Positions 8,882 to 17,470 of a DNA stretch of 64,000 bases are shown here, in pieces. Below the pieces are notes generated by a model that worked only from the letters and a program-made list of their open reading frames with translations, searched no databases and was not told the DNA's origin. Origin of the DNA: Neobacillus sp. PS3-40 (GTDB lineage Bacteria; Bacillota; Bacilli; Bacillales; Cytobacillaceae). Position 1 is the stretch's first letter; every line of letters begins with the position of its first letter. Position numbers and translations under genes: made by a program. The stretch spans positions 1,984,001-2,048,000 of the forward strand of contig NZ_CP133266.1 in NCBI RefSeq assembly GCF_030915485.1. The letters run 5' to 3'.

Positions 8882-9007
8882 AACGGGTTCCGTTACCTAT
8901 CACAAAACTTGAAATTGCAATCCAAAATGCAACTATAAATGAACACAAAAACGCACTGCATTTTGCAGTACGTTTTGCCATTTTGATAAACGTTGCGATG
9001 AGAAAAG

Positions 9008-9031
9008 GAGTTGCTCCAGCAACTCTTTTTT
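9008..9031 (+). terminator. hairpin terminator inside the cassette
   Basis: Perfect stem GAGTTGCT / AGCAACTC with a two-base loop, followed on the plus strand by TTTTTT. On the minus strand it follows the small membrane-protein gene but has only a weak CTTTTC tail. Confidence 0.7.
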
Positions 9032-9069
9032 GGGGTTTACGCTCGTAATTTCATATTTTTTAAACGGCA

Positions 9070-9243
9070 TTACTTTCCTTTATTGGATAGGCTTTGGTCT
9101 AATTTTTCTTCAATTCTTTTTAAACTGTTATTTCTTTTTTTGGTGTTAATTATGAATAATATTATTGCTGTTGGTACTGCAATTATAATAGCAAGGATTA
9201 TTATAATTAAAATTAATCCTGGTATTCCTATATTGCTGAACAT
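9070..9243 (-). CDS. 57-aa single-pass membrane protein with a TatA-like N-terminus
   Basis: On the minus strand GGGAGGTG lies nine bases before ATG 9243, and the frame runs to TAA at 9070-9072. The product starts MFSNIGIPGLILIIIILAII, nearly the opening of Bacillus TatA proteins (M-L-S-N-I-G-I-P-G-L-I-L-I-L). It then has a long hydrophobic helix (to about residue 32) and a short basic, helical tail (TKKRNNSLKRIEEKLDQ). It lacks the FGPxKLPE hinge and the amphipathic helix of true TatA. It may therefore be a small membrane protein that only shares the signal. The plus-strand frame over the same bases has no ribosome site and is taken as a shadow. It is the only evident gene in the inverted-repeat cassette. 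Confidence 0.6.
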   Translation of the reverse strand: MFSNIGIPGLILIIIILAIIIAVPTAIILFIINTKKRNNSLKRIEEKLDQSLSNKGK

Positions 9244-9380
9244 AAATTAAAACACCTCCCTATACATATTTAAACATATTTAGTTTTTTATGGTTGGATT
9301 TTTCATGAAATCTTATCAAACTTAAGATAAGCACATCATCAAACTTCTAAACCTTCAACCACTTAAATTTCTGTTTGCAG

Positions 9381-9530
9381 ATTTGTATGCAAAAATGTAG
9401 TGTGATTTGTAGCGGTACACTGCCTATTGTACTCCTACATTTTCATATACAAATTCTCCTACAAATTCACTTAGATTTTTAACCAAAATCCCTACAAATC
9501 GGCATACAATTTGTAGGTCATTTTGTAGAT
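9381..9530. repeat. array of ATTTGTAG-like boxes at the right end of the cassette
   Basis: About nine copies of ATTTGTAG or its complement, some with one mismatch, lie within 150 bases: near 9381, 9393, 9405, 9435, 9447, 9459, 9492, 9505-9516 (two arms) and 9522. They occur in both orientations. Such clustering suggests binding sites for a transposase or a regulator. Confidence 0.5.
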
Positions 9531-9566
9531 CATTTTTAATGTTTGCGATAGATAACGGAACCCGTT

Positions 9567-9577
9567 AAGAAAATAAT
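9567..9577. repeat. 11-bp direct repeat flanking the cassette, right copy
   Basis: Exact copy of AAGAAAATAAT found at 8871-8881, immediately outside the right inverted repeat. Confidence 0.7.
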
Positions 9578-9756
9578 TTGTCATTAAATTTTTACTTCAC
9601 ACGGTGCGGCAATAGGCCTATGAAAAAAGAAATCAATCGAATATTTCCGAAATTTCCGTAAATATAAATTACAATAATTTTTTTCTTAGTCTATAAAAAT
9701 GAAATACAAAATGACTTATGAGAAACTCTCATAAGTCATCCATCAAAATGGTTCCT

Positions 9757-11046
9757 TTATATGGTTTTGGATGATATTTTTCCATCCTCTGTAATTTCAA
9801 ATTGAATATTATCATTCTTTAATTTCTGATAAAGAAGCCTATATTGAGATTTTTGAATTAGCTCAGAATAATCAACCTTAATTTTCATCTCATTTGAATT
9901 ATGGAGTATTTTTATTTCAATTTGGATTTGTTCTAATTTTGATTTAAATGCTTTTAAAGTAATTTCTGCCCGTGCAAAGGCTTTTTCTAACTTTTGTTTT
10001 TTTTCTAAAGTTCTTTCATAATGGGTTGACACATTACTATAAGAATTTTTTTGGTTTAGATCCATTTCCTTTCCCATTAATAATTCAAATACTTTCTGAT
10101 GAACCATTTCTATTGGATATTGAATGTTACAAGTATTGCATTTATATATTCCTTTTTTGAGGCCTTTCATTTTTCCACTACAATTACTACATAATAAAAT
10201 TCCATTGGACAATAAGTAAAAGTTTCTTGTTCTTTTTATTTTTGAATTATTATTTATAATGGAATTAACCCTTTCAAATTGTTCCAAGGAAACCAAATTT
10301 TGATGTGGCACAAATGACAACTGTTCATAAGTTATTTTTCCTTCTTCACTTTTCAACTTTTTAAAAATATATCCCGTATAAGTTTTATTTGTTAAAATCC
10401 CTGACAGTGACCTTTGATTAATAGTATGTTGAAATACTTCTTTAATAATTTTAACAATTTTTCCTGGGGGGAAACCTTCAATACACTTTTGAAAAATATG
10501 CTTTACAATTGGTGAGGATTTTTTATCTTCTATTAGAAATCTTTCTTTATTAAATATGTAGCCAAAAGGGGCATCCCTGAACATATACTTTCCCTGATGC
10601 ATCTTACTTAACTTAGAGTCGTTTATTCTTTTGTATCGCTGTTTATTTTCCATTTCTGACTGAATACCTATCATAACTGTCTGTAAAGGAGTCATATTTG
10701 TACCACACAAGTTTTCTGATACGCTAATAAATTCAACTCCTTTCCTTGAAAACTCCTCCAATGTAATTATAAATTCATACGAATCCCTTGCCAGTCTATC
10801 AGAAAATGCTACAATGACCATTTCGATATTATTATCTTTTTCTATTTCTTCTTTTAGCATTACATATTGGAATCTACCTTTTATTTTTGTTCCAGATTTG
10901 CATTCATCGATATAGATTTTTTTTAAATATATGTTATTTTTCTCACAGTATTGTTTTATGGAGTATATTTGGTTAGGTATACTGGATTTGGGATTGATCA
11001 TCCCTGAACTACGACAATATCCAACTGCAATTTTATAATTATTCAT
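9757..11046 (-). CDS. large serine recombinase (second gene of a tandem pair)
   Basis: A resolvase/invertase-type recombinase of about 429 residues. The catalytic N-terminal domain (about 5-150) contains YCRSS, with Ser14 in the nucleophile position, and FSDRLARD in the active-site helix. A Recombinase domain follows (about 160-265). Then comes a zinc ribbon with Cys286, Cys289, Cys303 and Cys306, and a charged coiled coil. ATG 11046 overlaps the stop of the upstream recombinase gene (ATGAATAA) with GAGG before it, so translation is coupled. A longer in-frame start at 11094 exists but has no ribosome site. Tandem large serine recombinases resemble CcrA/CcrB, which act together on cassette excision; whether this pair does so is inference. 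Confidence 0.88.
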   Translation of the reverse strand: MNNYKIAVGYCRSSGMINPKSSIPNQIYSIKQYCEKNNIYLKKIYIDECKSGTKIKGRFQYVMLKEEIEKDNNIEMVIVAFSDRLARDSYEFIITLEEFSRKGVEFISVSENLCGTNMTPLQTVMIGIQSEMENKQRYKRINDSKLSKMHQGKYMFRDAPFGYIFNKERFLIEDKKSSPIVKHIFQKCIEGFPPGKIVKIIKEVFQHTINQRSLSGILTNKTYTGYIFKKLKSEEGKITYEQLSFVPHQNLVSLEQFERVNSIINNNSKIKRTRNFYLLSNGILLCSNCSGKMKGLKKGIYKCNTCNIQYPIEMVHQKVFELLMGKEMDLNQKNSYSNVSTHYERTLEKKQKLEKAFARAEITLKAFKSKLEQIQIEIKILHNSNEMKIKVDYSELIQKSQYRLLYQKLKNDNIQFEITEDGKISSKTI

Positions 11047-12454
11047 TAAAATCATCCTCATTATTAAAAATTTGTTTATGAAAGACGACTTCAATCTTAG
11101 AACTCAAGAAATCAACTAGGATTATGAATGGTAGCATCAATAAATAGTCATCATCCAATGGATTTTCATAATTATCCAGGTGCTTTTGGTCATTTTTAAG
11201 CAATTTCAACACCTGTTCAATACTCAAATTCTCTTCTTGTAAAGTGCAGTATTCATTAGTATTTATAAGCCTTAATTCCTTGACCATTGATTTGGTAAAA
11301 TAACCTCCTCTTTCTATTTCTTCTCTTGCCTCTATCAATTCCTGCATTTTACGTTTGTTTTTTACCAGTTTATATTCATACAGTTTTTCTAATTTATTAT
11401 AATTAATGGAGGTACTTGTTTGTTTCTGAATTAAATTATTAATTTCTTTTTGTAACTTTTCACCAATGGTACAAGCTCTTACTTCTTTTTGGCAACTAGA
11501 ACAAGATAAATATTCATCTTTCCTAATTAAAGCACCCCCACATTTTTTACATAAACAATAGTTAGGAAGGATAAAGGGATAGTTTTTACACTTTCTTCCT
11601 GGCTTTTCAAATTCTAGTCTTTTTAAAATCAATTGATGAATTAATGGATCAATAATAGGCTGGATATTTTCACTTTGAAATAAATATTTCTCCTTCCCTT
11701 CAAGAGTTCCATATAGAAAACCACTATAAATTTTATTTACTAGCACATATCGAACAGACTTATAGGACCAACTCTTTTCTAACCTAGTCGCTCCAAACTT
11801 TCGGTTCAGCGTTTCTGCAATTCCTCTTAAACTGAAGTTAAATAAGTAGCAATAAAAGATAAATTGAACAATGTGAAGTTCCTGTTGCTTACTTATGTCA
11901 TCAGTATTTAATTGGGTTGCTGGAACAATTTTCTTTCCATCCTTTGCTAATACATAGCCTAGTGGATACCTTCCATCATACTGTTTTCGATTCAAAATTT
12001 TTGCTTTTCTTCCATCAGCAAGCCCACGCATTAACCTTTTCCATTCTTCCTGGGCCATTCCCGTTAGCAGCAAAAAGAACATTTTAAAATTCTCTACATC
12101 ACTAGAAAAACCCTGAGCTATAAAAACTACTTTTTTTACATGACGCGTAATTTCAAGCATTTGTTCGATATTGTTTACAAGATCACGACCAAATCGATCT
12201 ACAGAGTACATGAGTAAAACATCAACTTTTCTATGCCTCAAATCATATAGCATTTCTTGTAATTCGGGCCTTTTTGTATTTCTGCCCGTATATCCAACAT
12301 CATGGTAAGATTTGATAATTTCTATATTATTCAAACGTGCATATCTTTCTATTTCAACTTGTTGATAGTTAATACTATCTTCGATTGATACCCCTTTTAC
12401 CTTAATGGATTTCCTGGCATAAGAGACCGCAGTTAATTTAGGATAACTATCCAT
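11039..12454 (-). CDS. large serine recombinase (first gene of a tandem pair)
   Basis: 471 residues. The N-terminal catalytic domain has SYARKS, placing the nucleophile at Ser16, and YSVDRFGRD in the active-site helix. The Recombinase domain spans about 155-265, and a zinc ribbon follows with Cys302, Cys305, Cys318 and Cys321. The C-terminus is coiled coil plus an acidic end. AAGGAG lies eight bases before ATG 12454. The two recombinases share layout but are only distantly alike in sequence, as expected for partners rather than a recent duplicate. Both catalytic serines are intact. No attachment site pair could be identified by eye. Confidence 0.9.
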   Translation of the reverse strand: MDSYPKLTAVSYARKSIKVKGVSIEDSINYQQVEIERYARLNNIEIIKSYHDVGYTGRNTKRPELQEMLYDLRHRKVDVLLMYSVDRFGRDLVNNIEQMLEITRHVKKVVFIAQGFSSDVENFKMFFLLLTGMAQEEWKRLMRGLADGRKAKILNRKQYDGRYPLGYVLAKDGKKIVPATQLNTDDISKQQELHIVQFIFYCYLFNFSLRGIAETLNRKFGATRLEKSWSYKSVRYVLVNKIYSGFLYGTLEGKEKYLFQSENIQPIIDPLIHQLILKRLEFEKPGRKCKNYPFILPNYCLCKKCGGALIRKDEYLSCSSCQKEVRACTIGEKLQKEINNLIQKQTSTSINYNKLEKLYEYKLVKNKRKMQELIEAREEIERGGYFTKSMVKELRLINTNEYCTLQEENLSIEQVLKLLKNDQKHLDNYENPLDDDYLLMLPFIILVDFLSSKIEVVFHKQIFNNEDDFNE

Positions 12455-12645
12455 ACCTAAACTCCTTTTAGTTTCAATTTCTACTAGTTACAATTCATAA
12501 ACTATCTTTGTAATAAAATCAGAAACTCACTATTATAAAAATTTATAATAAAAAAATACAAATTCGTCTAAAATTCTCTGTATACTTTTTTAAACTTTGT
12601 TAATTTGTTACTAGAAATATAACCTAGTTGAAATTGATTTTTTCA

Positions 12646-12683
12646 AAATAAAAAAGCATACCTAAGAATTGGAAGGTATGCTT
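12646..12683 (-). terminator. hairpin terminator (leftward)
   Basis: The stem AAGCATACCT / AGGTATGCTT with a ten-base loop is followed on the minus strand by TTTTTATTTT. It stops leftward transcription before the recombinase pair. Confidence 0.75.
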
Positions 12684-12800
12684 GAAGTATTTGTAGTATT
12701 TCATATTTTATTCAGTTTTAATTTGTTTAAATTACTTTGTCTACTCATTCTTTAATTTTTGTTAATTGTTCTGGAATTTTCACATTAAGCTTTGACGAGT

Positions 12801-12941
12801 GGGACAAGTTACCTATCCCTGATCCATCCAAGTTGAATATCTATTGAGGAATAAAAGAAAAGCCCTGCAGAGATTTCTCTCTACAGAGCTTTACCTTATA
12901 AAAGTCTCTCAATTTGGGTTGAGGAACCTGTCCCCGTGCCC
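12801..12941. repeat. composite repeat C, copy 1, bracketing a wall-protein terminator
   Basis: Two GGGAC/ACCTATCCC-type arms lie at 12801-12820 and 12921-12941, either side of the hairpin at 12858-12892. The same order of parts, with the same hairpin words, recurs at 26149-26278 downstream of another SbsC-like gene. Confidence 0.6.
12848..12893 (-). terminator. terminator of the 900-aa wall-protein gene
   Basis: On the minus strand AAAGCTCTGTAGAGAG pairs with CTCTGCAGGGCTTT (two mismatches) and is followed by TCTTTTATT. It shares most of its sequence with the terminator at 26193-26228. Confidence 0.75.
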
Positions 12942-12973
12942 CCATTAAGATTAGAATTTAACTAATCTTAAAA

Positions 12974-15676
12974 TTATTTTGTAGATGTAACTACTGTAGA
13001 AGAAGATGCGTTACCAGCAGCATCCACTACTTGAGTAGCTCCAGTTACTACTTGAACAGTCACAACATCACTTACATTAGAAATGAAGTTACTTGCATCA
13101 GATTTAGCCACTGTGAAGTGAATACCGTCACCAGTATCAACAGGATTCGCTAATGTAACAGTGTTGCCATTAACTTTTACAACTAAATCATCAGTTGCAT
13201 TTAATGTAGCACCAACAGCCTCACTGAATGTGATATTCAAGCTGTTTAAACCAGTCAATGATGCAGTATAAGTTGGAGCAGTGTTTTCAATAAATGGTAA
13301 AACTTGGTTGTAAGCTGTGATAGCTTTGCCGGTAGTATCTACAACATTATTTACAGTAAATTGATAATTTGTTGTATATGGAAGTACTCCACTAGCTAAA
13401 GTTAATCTTACATGTTGATTGTCACCAACAAATACAGCATTAGTTGCAATAGTGTGACCATCAATTTGATAGTTACTTAAAGTTAATGCAGAAGAAGTAA
13501 CTGGTTTACTGTAAGTAACAGTAACTGTATTTGGAGCATTTAAAGTTTGAAGAGCACCAGTTACAGTACCTGTAGCAGCAGCACCTGAAATAGCAAAGCT
13601 TACATTAGTATTTGCTAAAGAATTTGGATTTGCAGCTGTATCTTTTACAATGTTTCCGATAGTAGCAGTGTATGTGCCAGCTGGTAAAGCTTGAGCATTG
13701 GCAGCAACACCATCATAATCGTCTGCATTGATACCGATAGCATCTGTAACTCCATCATTATTTAGGTCAAGAGCTTTAATATTAGCATTTAAAGCATCTT
13801 TAACAGTGATATTATTTTGTACATAACCATTGATATCAACATAACCTAATGTTAATTGTGAACCTACAGTTACATTTACCCCACGGTCAACTGGGAATAC
13901 AATATAGTTTACTCCGCCAACAGTTTTCAATTGACCAACAGTATTAGTAATTGTTGGTGCTTGAGCTGTGAAAGTTACATAGTTAGTTGACGCAGCGGCC
14001 ATTGGAAGTCCAGCTAAATCATGGACAGCGCTAACTGTAATAGTATGAAGGCCTGCAGTTAAATTGGTAGGAACACCAGCAACAAGATTTAATGCAGCAA
14101 CATTTAATGTAAATGTTTTACCATCAGTTGTAGAAACATTTGCTGCTGATGTAGTAACAGGAGCTCCTCCATCAAGTGATACTTGGAAGTAATCTTTTAG
14201 ACCAGCAGTTGCTTCTTTGATTGGCTCAGAGAATACTACTTTTGCTTGTGATAAGTTTAATGATGTTACACTTGCAACTGTTGGTGCAGTTGTATCATTA
14301 ACAGTTGAGAAATTTGTTGAATATGGATTTGGTGTTAATAGATTATTTGCATAATCAGCAACTCCATACATGTCTAATTTGAAGCTTGCACCTCTTGTTA
14401 ATCCACTAACATCAATTGTTACAAATGTGTTTCCAGTTGCTGCATCAGTACCTACTGCAAAGTTACCAACTACAGGAGTAACATCTGCATTTGTGCTGCT
14501 ATAAATCTTAGTAGCTGCAGCAGCAGTTGCTGCAGATAAGTTTACTGGCTCACTGAATAATACTTTAAGAGTATTAGCATCAACCATTGATGCACTAGCT
14601 ACAGAAGGTCTAACTGCATCAGATAAAGAAACAACGTTTTGGTAATCTGCTGATTGTTGTTTTCCATCAACAGTTAAGACATTTTTAGAAACTGATACAA
14701 CATAATTTGTTGCAGTATTGGTTAAGCTGTCTCCAGCACCAAAAGTTAAGATAACTGATTTTCCATCAGCTTGAAGAGTTGGAGTAAATCCTAGTGCTGC
14801 ACCGCCAACTAGAGTTACTGCATAGTTAGCAGGATTTTGAGCAGTTGTAGCATCTACTGCCTTGTTAAAAGTAACTTTAACTTCTTTAGCGTTAATCGCA
14901 CTTACACTCACAACTGCAGGAGTTTGAGTAGCTTCATAAGCAGCAACTGCAGCAGTAGCTTTAGTTGTTAGATCAGCTTTGAATGTTTCAGTTACTTTTG
15001 GTAAGTTTAGGTTGATTTGATCAACAGCAGCTTTAGCTACATCTAATTTACCAGCAGCAATTGCATCTGTAACTGCTTTAACTTTCACAGCAACAGTAAC
15101 GTCATATTTCATTGTTTCTTTAAGAGCTTGAGCATCAGCTTTGTAAGATGATTTAAGAAGGTCGCGAGTTGTTTGACCATATACGCGGTCTAAAATTACT
15201 GTTCTTTTGTTTAATTGGTAAGAAATTTCGTTGTAATACTTTTGAACGTCAACTAGATTCTTAGCATCTATTGCAACTTTTAGAGCATCCTTGTTAGCTA
15301 CAAGGTTTTTAACTGCATAGTTGTAAGCATCTACGTATGTAACTACACGCTTAGTGATGTATGTGTTGTAGTTATCATCTAGCTTAGCAAGGTTTGCATC
15401 TTTTTGTGCTCCGCCAGCTTTAACAACAAGAGCTTTTGCGCTTGTGTAAGCAACTTTTGCAGCATTTAATTCTTTGTAAACTGAGTTGATGTCAGCAAAT
15501 TGACCATTAGCAGTTACATCACTGTAAGTGTGGTAAGCAACTTGCATTTGCTTTACAGCGTTATCCACTGTAGTTGTAACGTTGCTAGCAGCGTTTGATT
15601 GTAGAGGTGCAGCTGCAACGAATGCAGAAGCAGCGACTGCAGAAGCAGCAGCTATTTTAATAGCTTTCTTTTTCAT
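12974..15676 (-). CDS. SbsC-like S-layer / cell-wall surface protein, 900 aa
   Basis: A secreted surface protein with a signal peptide ending near SNA-AS (residue 29). Residues about 30-245 match the SbsC N-terminal domain that binds secondary cell-wall polymer in Geobacillus: AYHTYSD, INSVYKELNAAK, ALVVKAGGAQKDA, TYVDAYNYAVK, RTVILDRVYGQTTRDLLKS and KAAVDQINLNLPKVT keep the SbsC order. From about residue 255 to the end it consists of Ig-like modules of the SbsA/Big_5 kind, each opening like 'VxSVSAINAKEVKVTFNKAV'. It has no SLH motifs, so anchoring should be through the N-terminal domain. The length and layout fit a main S-layer subunit. A sigma-A-type promoter is visible upstream and a strong terminator downstream. 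Confidence 0.88.
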   Translation of the reverse strand: MKKKAIKIAAASAVAASAFVAAAPLQSNAASNVTTTVDNAVKQMQVAYHTYSDVTANGQFADINSVYKELNAAKVAYTSAKALVVKAGGAQKDANLAKLDDNYNTYITKRVVTYVDAYNYAVKNLVANKDALKVAIDAKNLVDVQKYYNEISYQLNKRTVILDRVYGQTTRDLLKSSYKADAQALKETMKYDVTVAVKVKAVTDAIAAGKLDVAKAAVDQINLNLPKVTETFKADLTTKATAAVAAYEATQTPAVVSVSAINAKEVKVTFNKAVDATTAQNPANYAVTLVGGAALGFTPTLQADGKSVILTFGAGDSLTNTATNYVVSVSKNVLTVDGKQQSADYQNVVSLSDAVRPSVASASMVDANTLKVLFSEPVNLSAATAAAATKIYSSTNADVTPVVGNFAVGTDAATGNTFVTIDVSGLTRGASFKLDMYGVADYANNLLTPNPYSTNFSTVNDTTAPTVASVTSLNLSQAKVVFSEPIKEATAGLKDYFQVSLDGGAPVTTSAANVSTTDGKTFTLNVAALNLVAGVPTNLTAGLHTITVSAVHDLAGLPMAAASTNYVTFTAQAPTITNTVGQLKTVGGVNYIVFPVDRGVNVTVGSQLTLGYVDINGYVQNNITVKDALNANIKALDLNNDGVTDAIGINADDYDGVAANAQALPAGTYTATIGNIVKDTAANPNSLANTNVSFAISGAAATGTVTGALQTLNAPNTVTVTYSKPVTSSALTLSNYQIDGHTIATNAVFVGDNQHVRLTLASGVLPYTTNYQFTVNNVVDTTGKAITAYNQVLPFIENTAPTYTASLTGLNSLNITFSEAVGATLNATDDLVVKVNGNTVTLANPVDTGDGIHFTVAKSDASNFISNVSDVVTVQVVTGATQVVDAAGNASSSTVVTSTK

Positions 15677-15761
15677 AAGTTTGAATTTCCCCTTTCGTAT
15701 TTAAAATAGTCCAATGTACTGGTTAAAAAACTAGAAACATTGTCTATCAAACTTAACAATT

Positions 15762-15790
15762 ATTATACTAAAGCATTATGGAAATATCAA
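15762..15790 (-). promoter_or_regulatory. sigma-A promoter of the 900-aa wall-protein gene
   Basis: On the minus strand TTGATA (15785-15790) and TATAAT (15762-15767) are separated by 17 bases. The promoter lies about 85 bases before the start codon, leaving a leader with an AAAGGGG ribosome site. Confidence 0.7.
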
Positions 15791-16093
15791 CCTATATATC
15801 CATGACATACTAAACTTTAGTAGAATTGTGCAAAAGTGGTTGATAACAGTCAAGTTACCACCCATTCCCGCAATTCCTATAATAATACATAATAGGTGGG
15901 AATACTAGTTTTAATTACATTTATTTGGGTTTTTACTATGAATATTATAAATAATTAAAATACTCCCCTTTTTATAAGCGAACTCTATAACTATATGCTT
16001 ACCTTTAAGATATATTCCTATTTTCTTTAAGCCTTAAAAATAAAAAAAACACATCCAAAATGAATAGTGGATGTGCCTTATCTTCATATTTAA

Positions 16094-17458
16094 TTAGTTC
16101 GCTGGAGCTGCGACTACATCAATTAAAATAGAGTAGTCCATATCGTTATATGTGACGGTTAGCTTCGCTTTACCAGCTGCTACTGGAGTGATCTTACCCG
16201 TTTCATCTATTGTAAAGACCTGTGAGTTTGAAGAAGTAAACGTTACCCCTTTGAAATCTTCAAGCTTAAGTGTTTCGCCTGGCTCGTCACCAATTATATC
16301 GTAGTTTTGATCAGAGGCCTCGGTTGGAACAAATTGATAAGACTGTCCTACAACAGCCTGTGTTGCATCCTTACCAGCTTCGTCCACTAATTTCCCTTTA
16401 TCGATACTGAAATACGGTAGACCTTCAACAATGGTGAATTCTTTTTCAGCTACCACTTCATTTGTTGCAGTTTTGATTAACTGAATTTTATCAGTTCCTA
16501 CCTCAGAAAGTCCTTTTTCTGCATAGGCATCTTTAAAGCTACCATCACCGTTAAAGTAACCTTTATCATCTTTAATAGTATAGCCAGCTGCGAATGCATC
16601 AGCATAGATTTCTTCGCCTTCTTTATTGAAATAAGAGAATGCATCGAAAGCGTTCAAGTCGTTTTGTCCTGTTGTAAAAGTATAATCATCTGCAGGAACG
16701 ATTGTGCTGATGTCCTCGTCCATATATGGCGAAAGTGTGTCAACAAAATAATTTGAAAGTGCTTCGATGAGTGTTTCGCTATCTATTTTTTCAAACCAAT
16801 CTGCAATATTGTTTCCGTATTTATCCGCAAGATCTGTGTCGTCTTTTTCGAGAGCATCTGCCAATCGGTTTATTTCTATATAAATACTAACAGGATAGAG
16901 TGCTTCTTGTTTAAGTTCTTCTGCAGGCTGTTTATACGTTGTAAGGAAGGTCTCACGAGTTGATTTGCCGTAAACCTTATAAAGGTAGGCTGCTTGTTTT
17001 TTCATTTCATAGGATAGCTTGTTGTAAGCTACTGTCATTTCTTCAAGATCCCCGTTTGAAAGATGGTCCTCCAATGTTGCTTGAAGTCCAGATAGCTTTT
17101 TACCGGAGCTGATCGCATCGATATATACGGCTGTGCGGTCAATCCAAAGCTTTACCGAATCTAAACGAGCATTCAACCGATCTCTATCTTTTTTAGATAG
17201 CTTACCAACAGCTGTTTTTGCTGCTGTATAATCTTTTTTGGCTTTGTTGTATTCGGTCCATGGCTGCGTTTTCGCGTTAGCTTTGTAATCTACCGAAATG
17301 GCACGCTGTAAAGTTACTTTATTTTGTTCTGCCTTTACTACTAAACTCTCTGTAGTTGATGCTGCATCAGCCTGATGTGGGTTAACGGCCACAACAGCTG
17401 ATAGAGCCACTGTTGAAAGAGCAGTGAAGCTTACTACTTTTTTCATTTTTTTATTCAA
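16094..17458 (-). CDS. SbsC-domain secreted surface protein with C-terminal Ig-like domain
   Basis: Signal peptide ending in ADA (about residue 32), then an SbsC-type wall-polymer-binding domain (about 35-230). Its key runs are WIDRTAVYIDAISSGKKL, YKVYGKSTRETF and ALYPVSIYIEINRLADALEK; the last is shared almost word for word with the 1365-residue protein at 26281. An acidic middle follows, then a C-terminal Ig-like (BID_2) module (FTSSNSQVFTIDETGKITPV, AAGKAKLTVTYND). I placed the start at TTG 17458 because AAAGGGTGG lies at the right distance, like the AAGGGG sites of the two sister genes; GTG 17470 and ATG 17446 are in frame too. At about 450 residues it is too short for a main S-layer subunit and is probably an accessory wall protein. 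Confidence 0.8.
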   Translation of the reverse strand: MNKKMKKVVSFTALSTVALSAVVAVNPHQADAASTTESLVVKAEQNKVTLQRAISVDYKANAKTQPWTEYNKAKKDYTAAKTAVGKLSKKDRDRLNARLDSVKLWIDRTAVYIDAISSGKKLSGLQATLEDHLSNGDLEEMTVAYNKLSYEMKKQAAYLYKVYGKSTRETFLTTYKQPAEELKQEALYPVSIYIEINRLADALEKDDTDLADKYGNNIADWFEKIDSETLIEALSNYFVDTLSPYMDEDISTIVPADDYTFTTGQNDLNAFDAFSYFNKEGEEIYADAFAAGYTIKDDKGYFNGDGSFKDAYAEKGLSEVGTDKIQLIKTATNEVVAEKEFTIVEGLPYFSIDKGKLVDEAGKDATQAVVGQSYQFVPTEASDQNYDIIGDEPGETLKLEDFKGVTFTSSNSQVFTIDETGKITPVAAGKAKLTVTYNDMDYSILIDVVAAPAN

Positions 17459-17470
17459 GAGATTTACCAC

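Larger units (their letters stand above)
8882..9566. mobile_element. 685-bp cassette with 20-bp terminal inverted repeats (MITE- or MIC-like)
   Basis: The left end AACGGGTTCCGTTACCTATC (8882-8901) matches the reverse complement of the right end (9547-9566) at 19 of 20 positions. An exact 11-bp direct repeat lies immediately outside both ends. The interior carries no transposase: it holds a leftward 57-residue membrane-protein gene (9070-9243), a hairpin terminator (9008-9031), and an array of ATTTGTAG-like boxes on the right side (9381-9530). The layout is that of a non-autonomous transposable cassette carrying a passenger gene. An 11-bp duplication is typical of IS4/IS231-type transposases, but the ends do not resemble IS231 ends I know. 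The parent enzyme is unknown. Confidence 0.7.

Noticed and set aside
9011-9250. Plus-strand reading frame over the cassette interior
   Set aside because: It has no ribosome site and starts inside a terminator hairpin; the minus-strand frame has GGGAGGTG and a sensible membrane protein.
8871-9577. Attachment sites of the nearby serine or tyrosine recombinases
   Set aside because: The inverted end repeats plus outer direct repeats fit transposition better than attL/attR, which would be direct repeats of a core.
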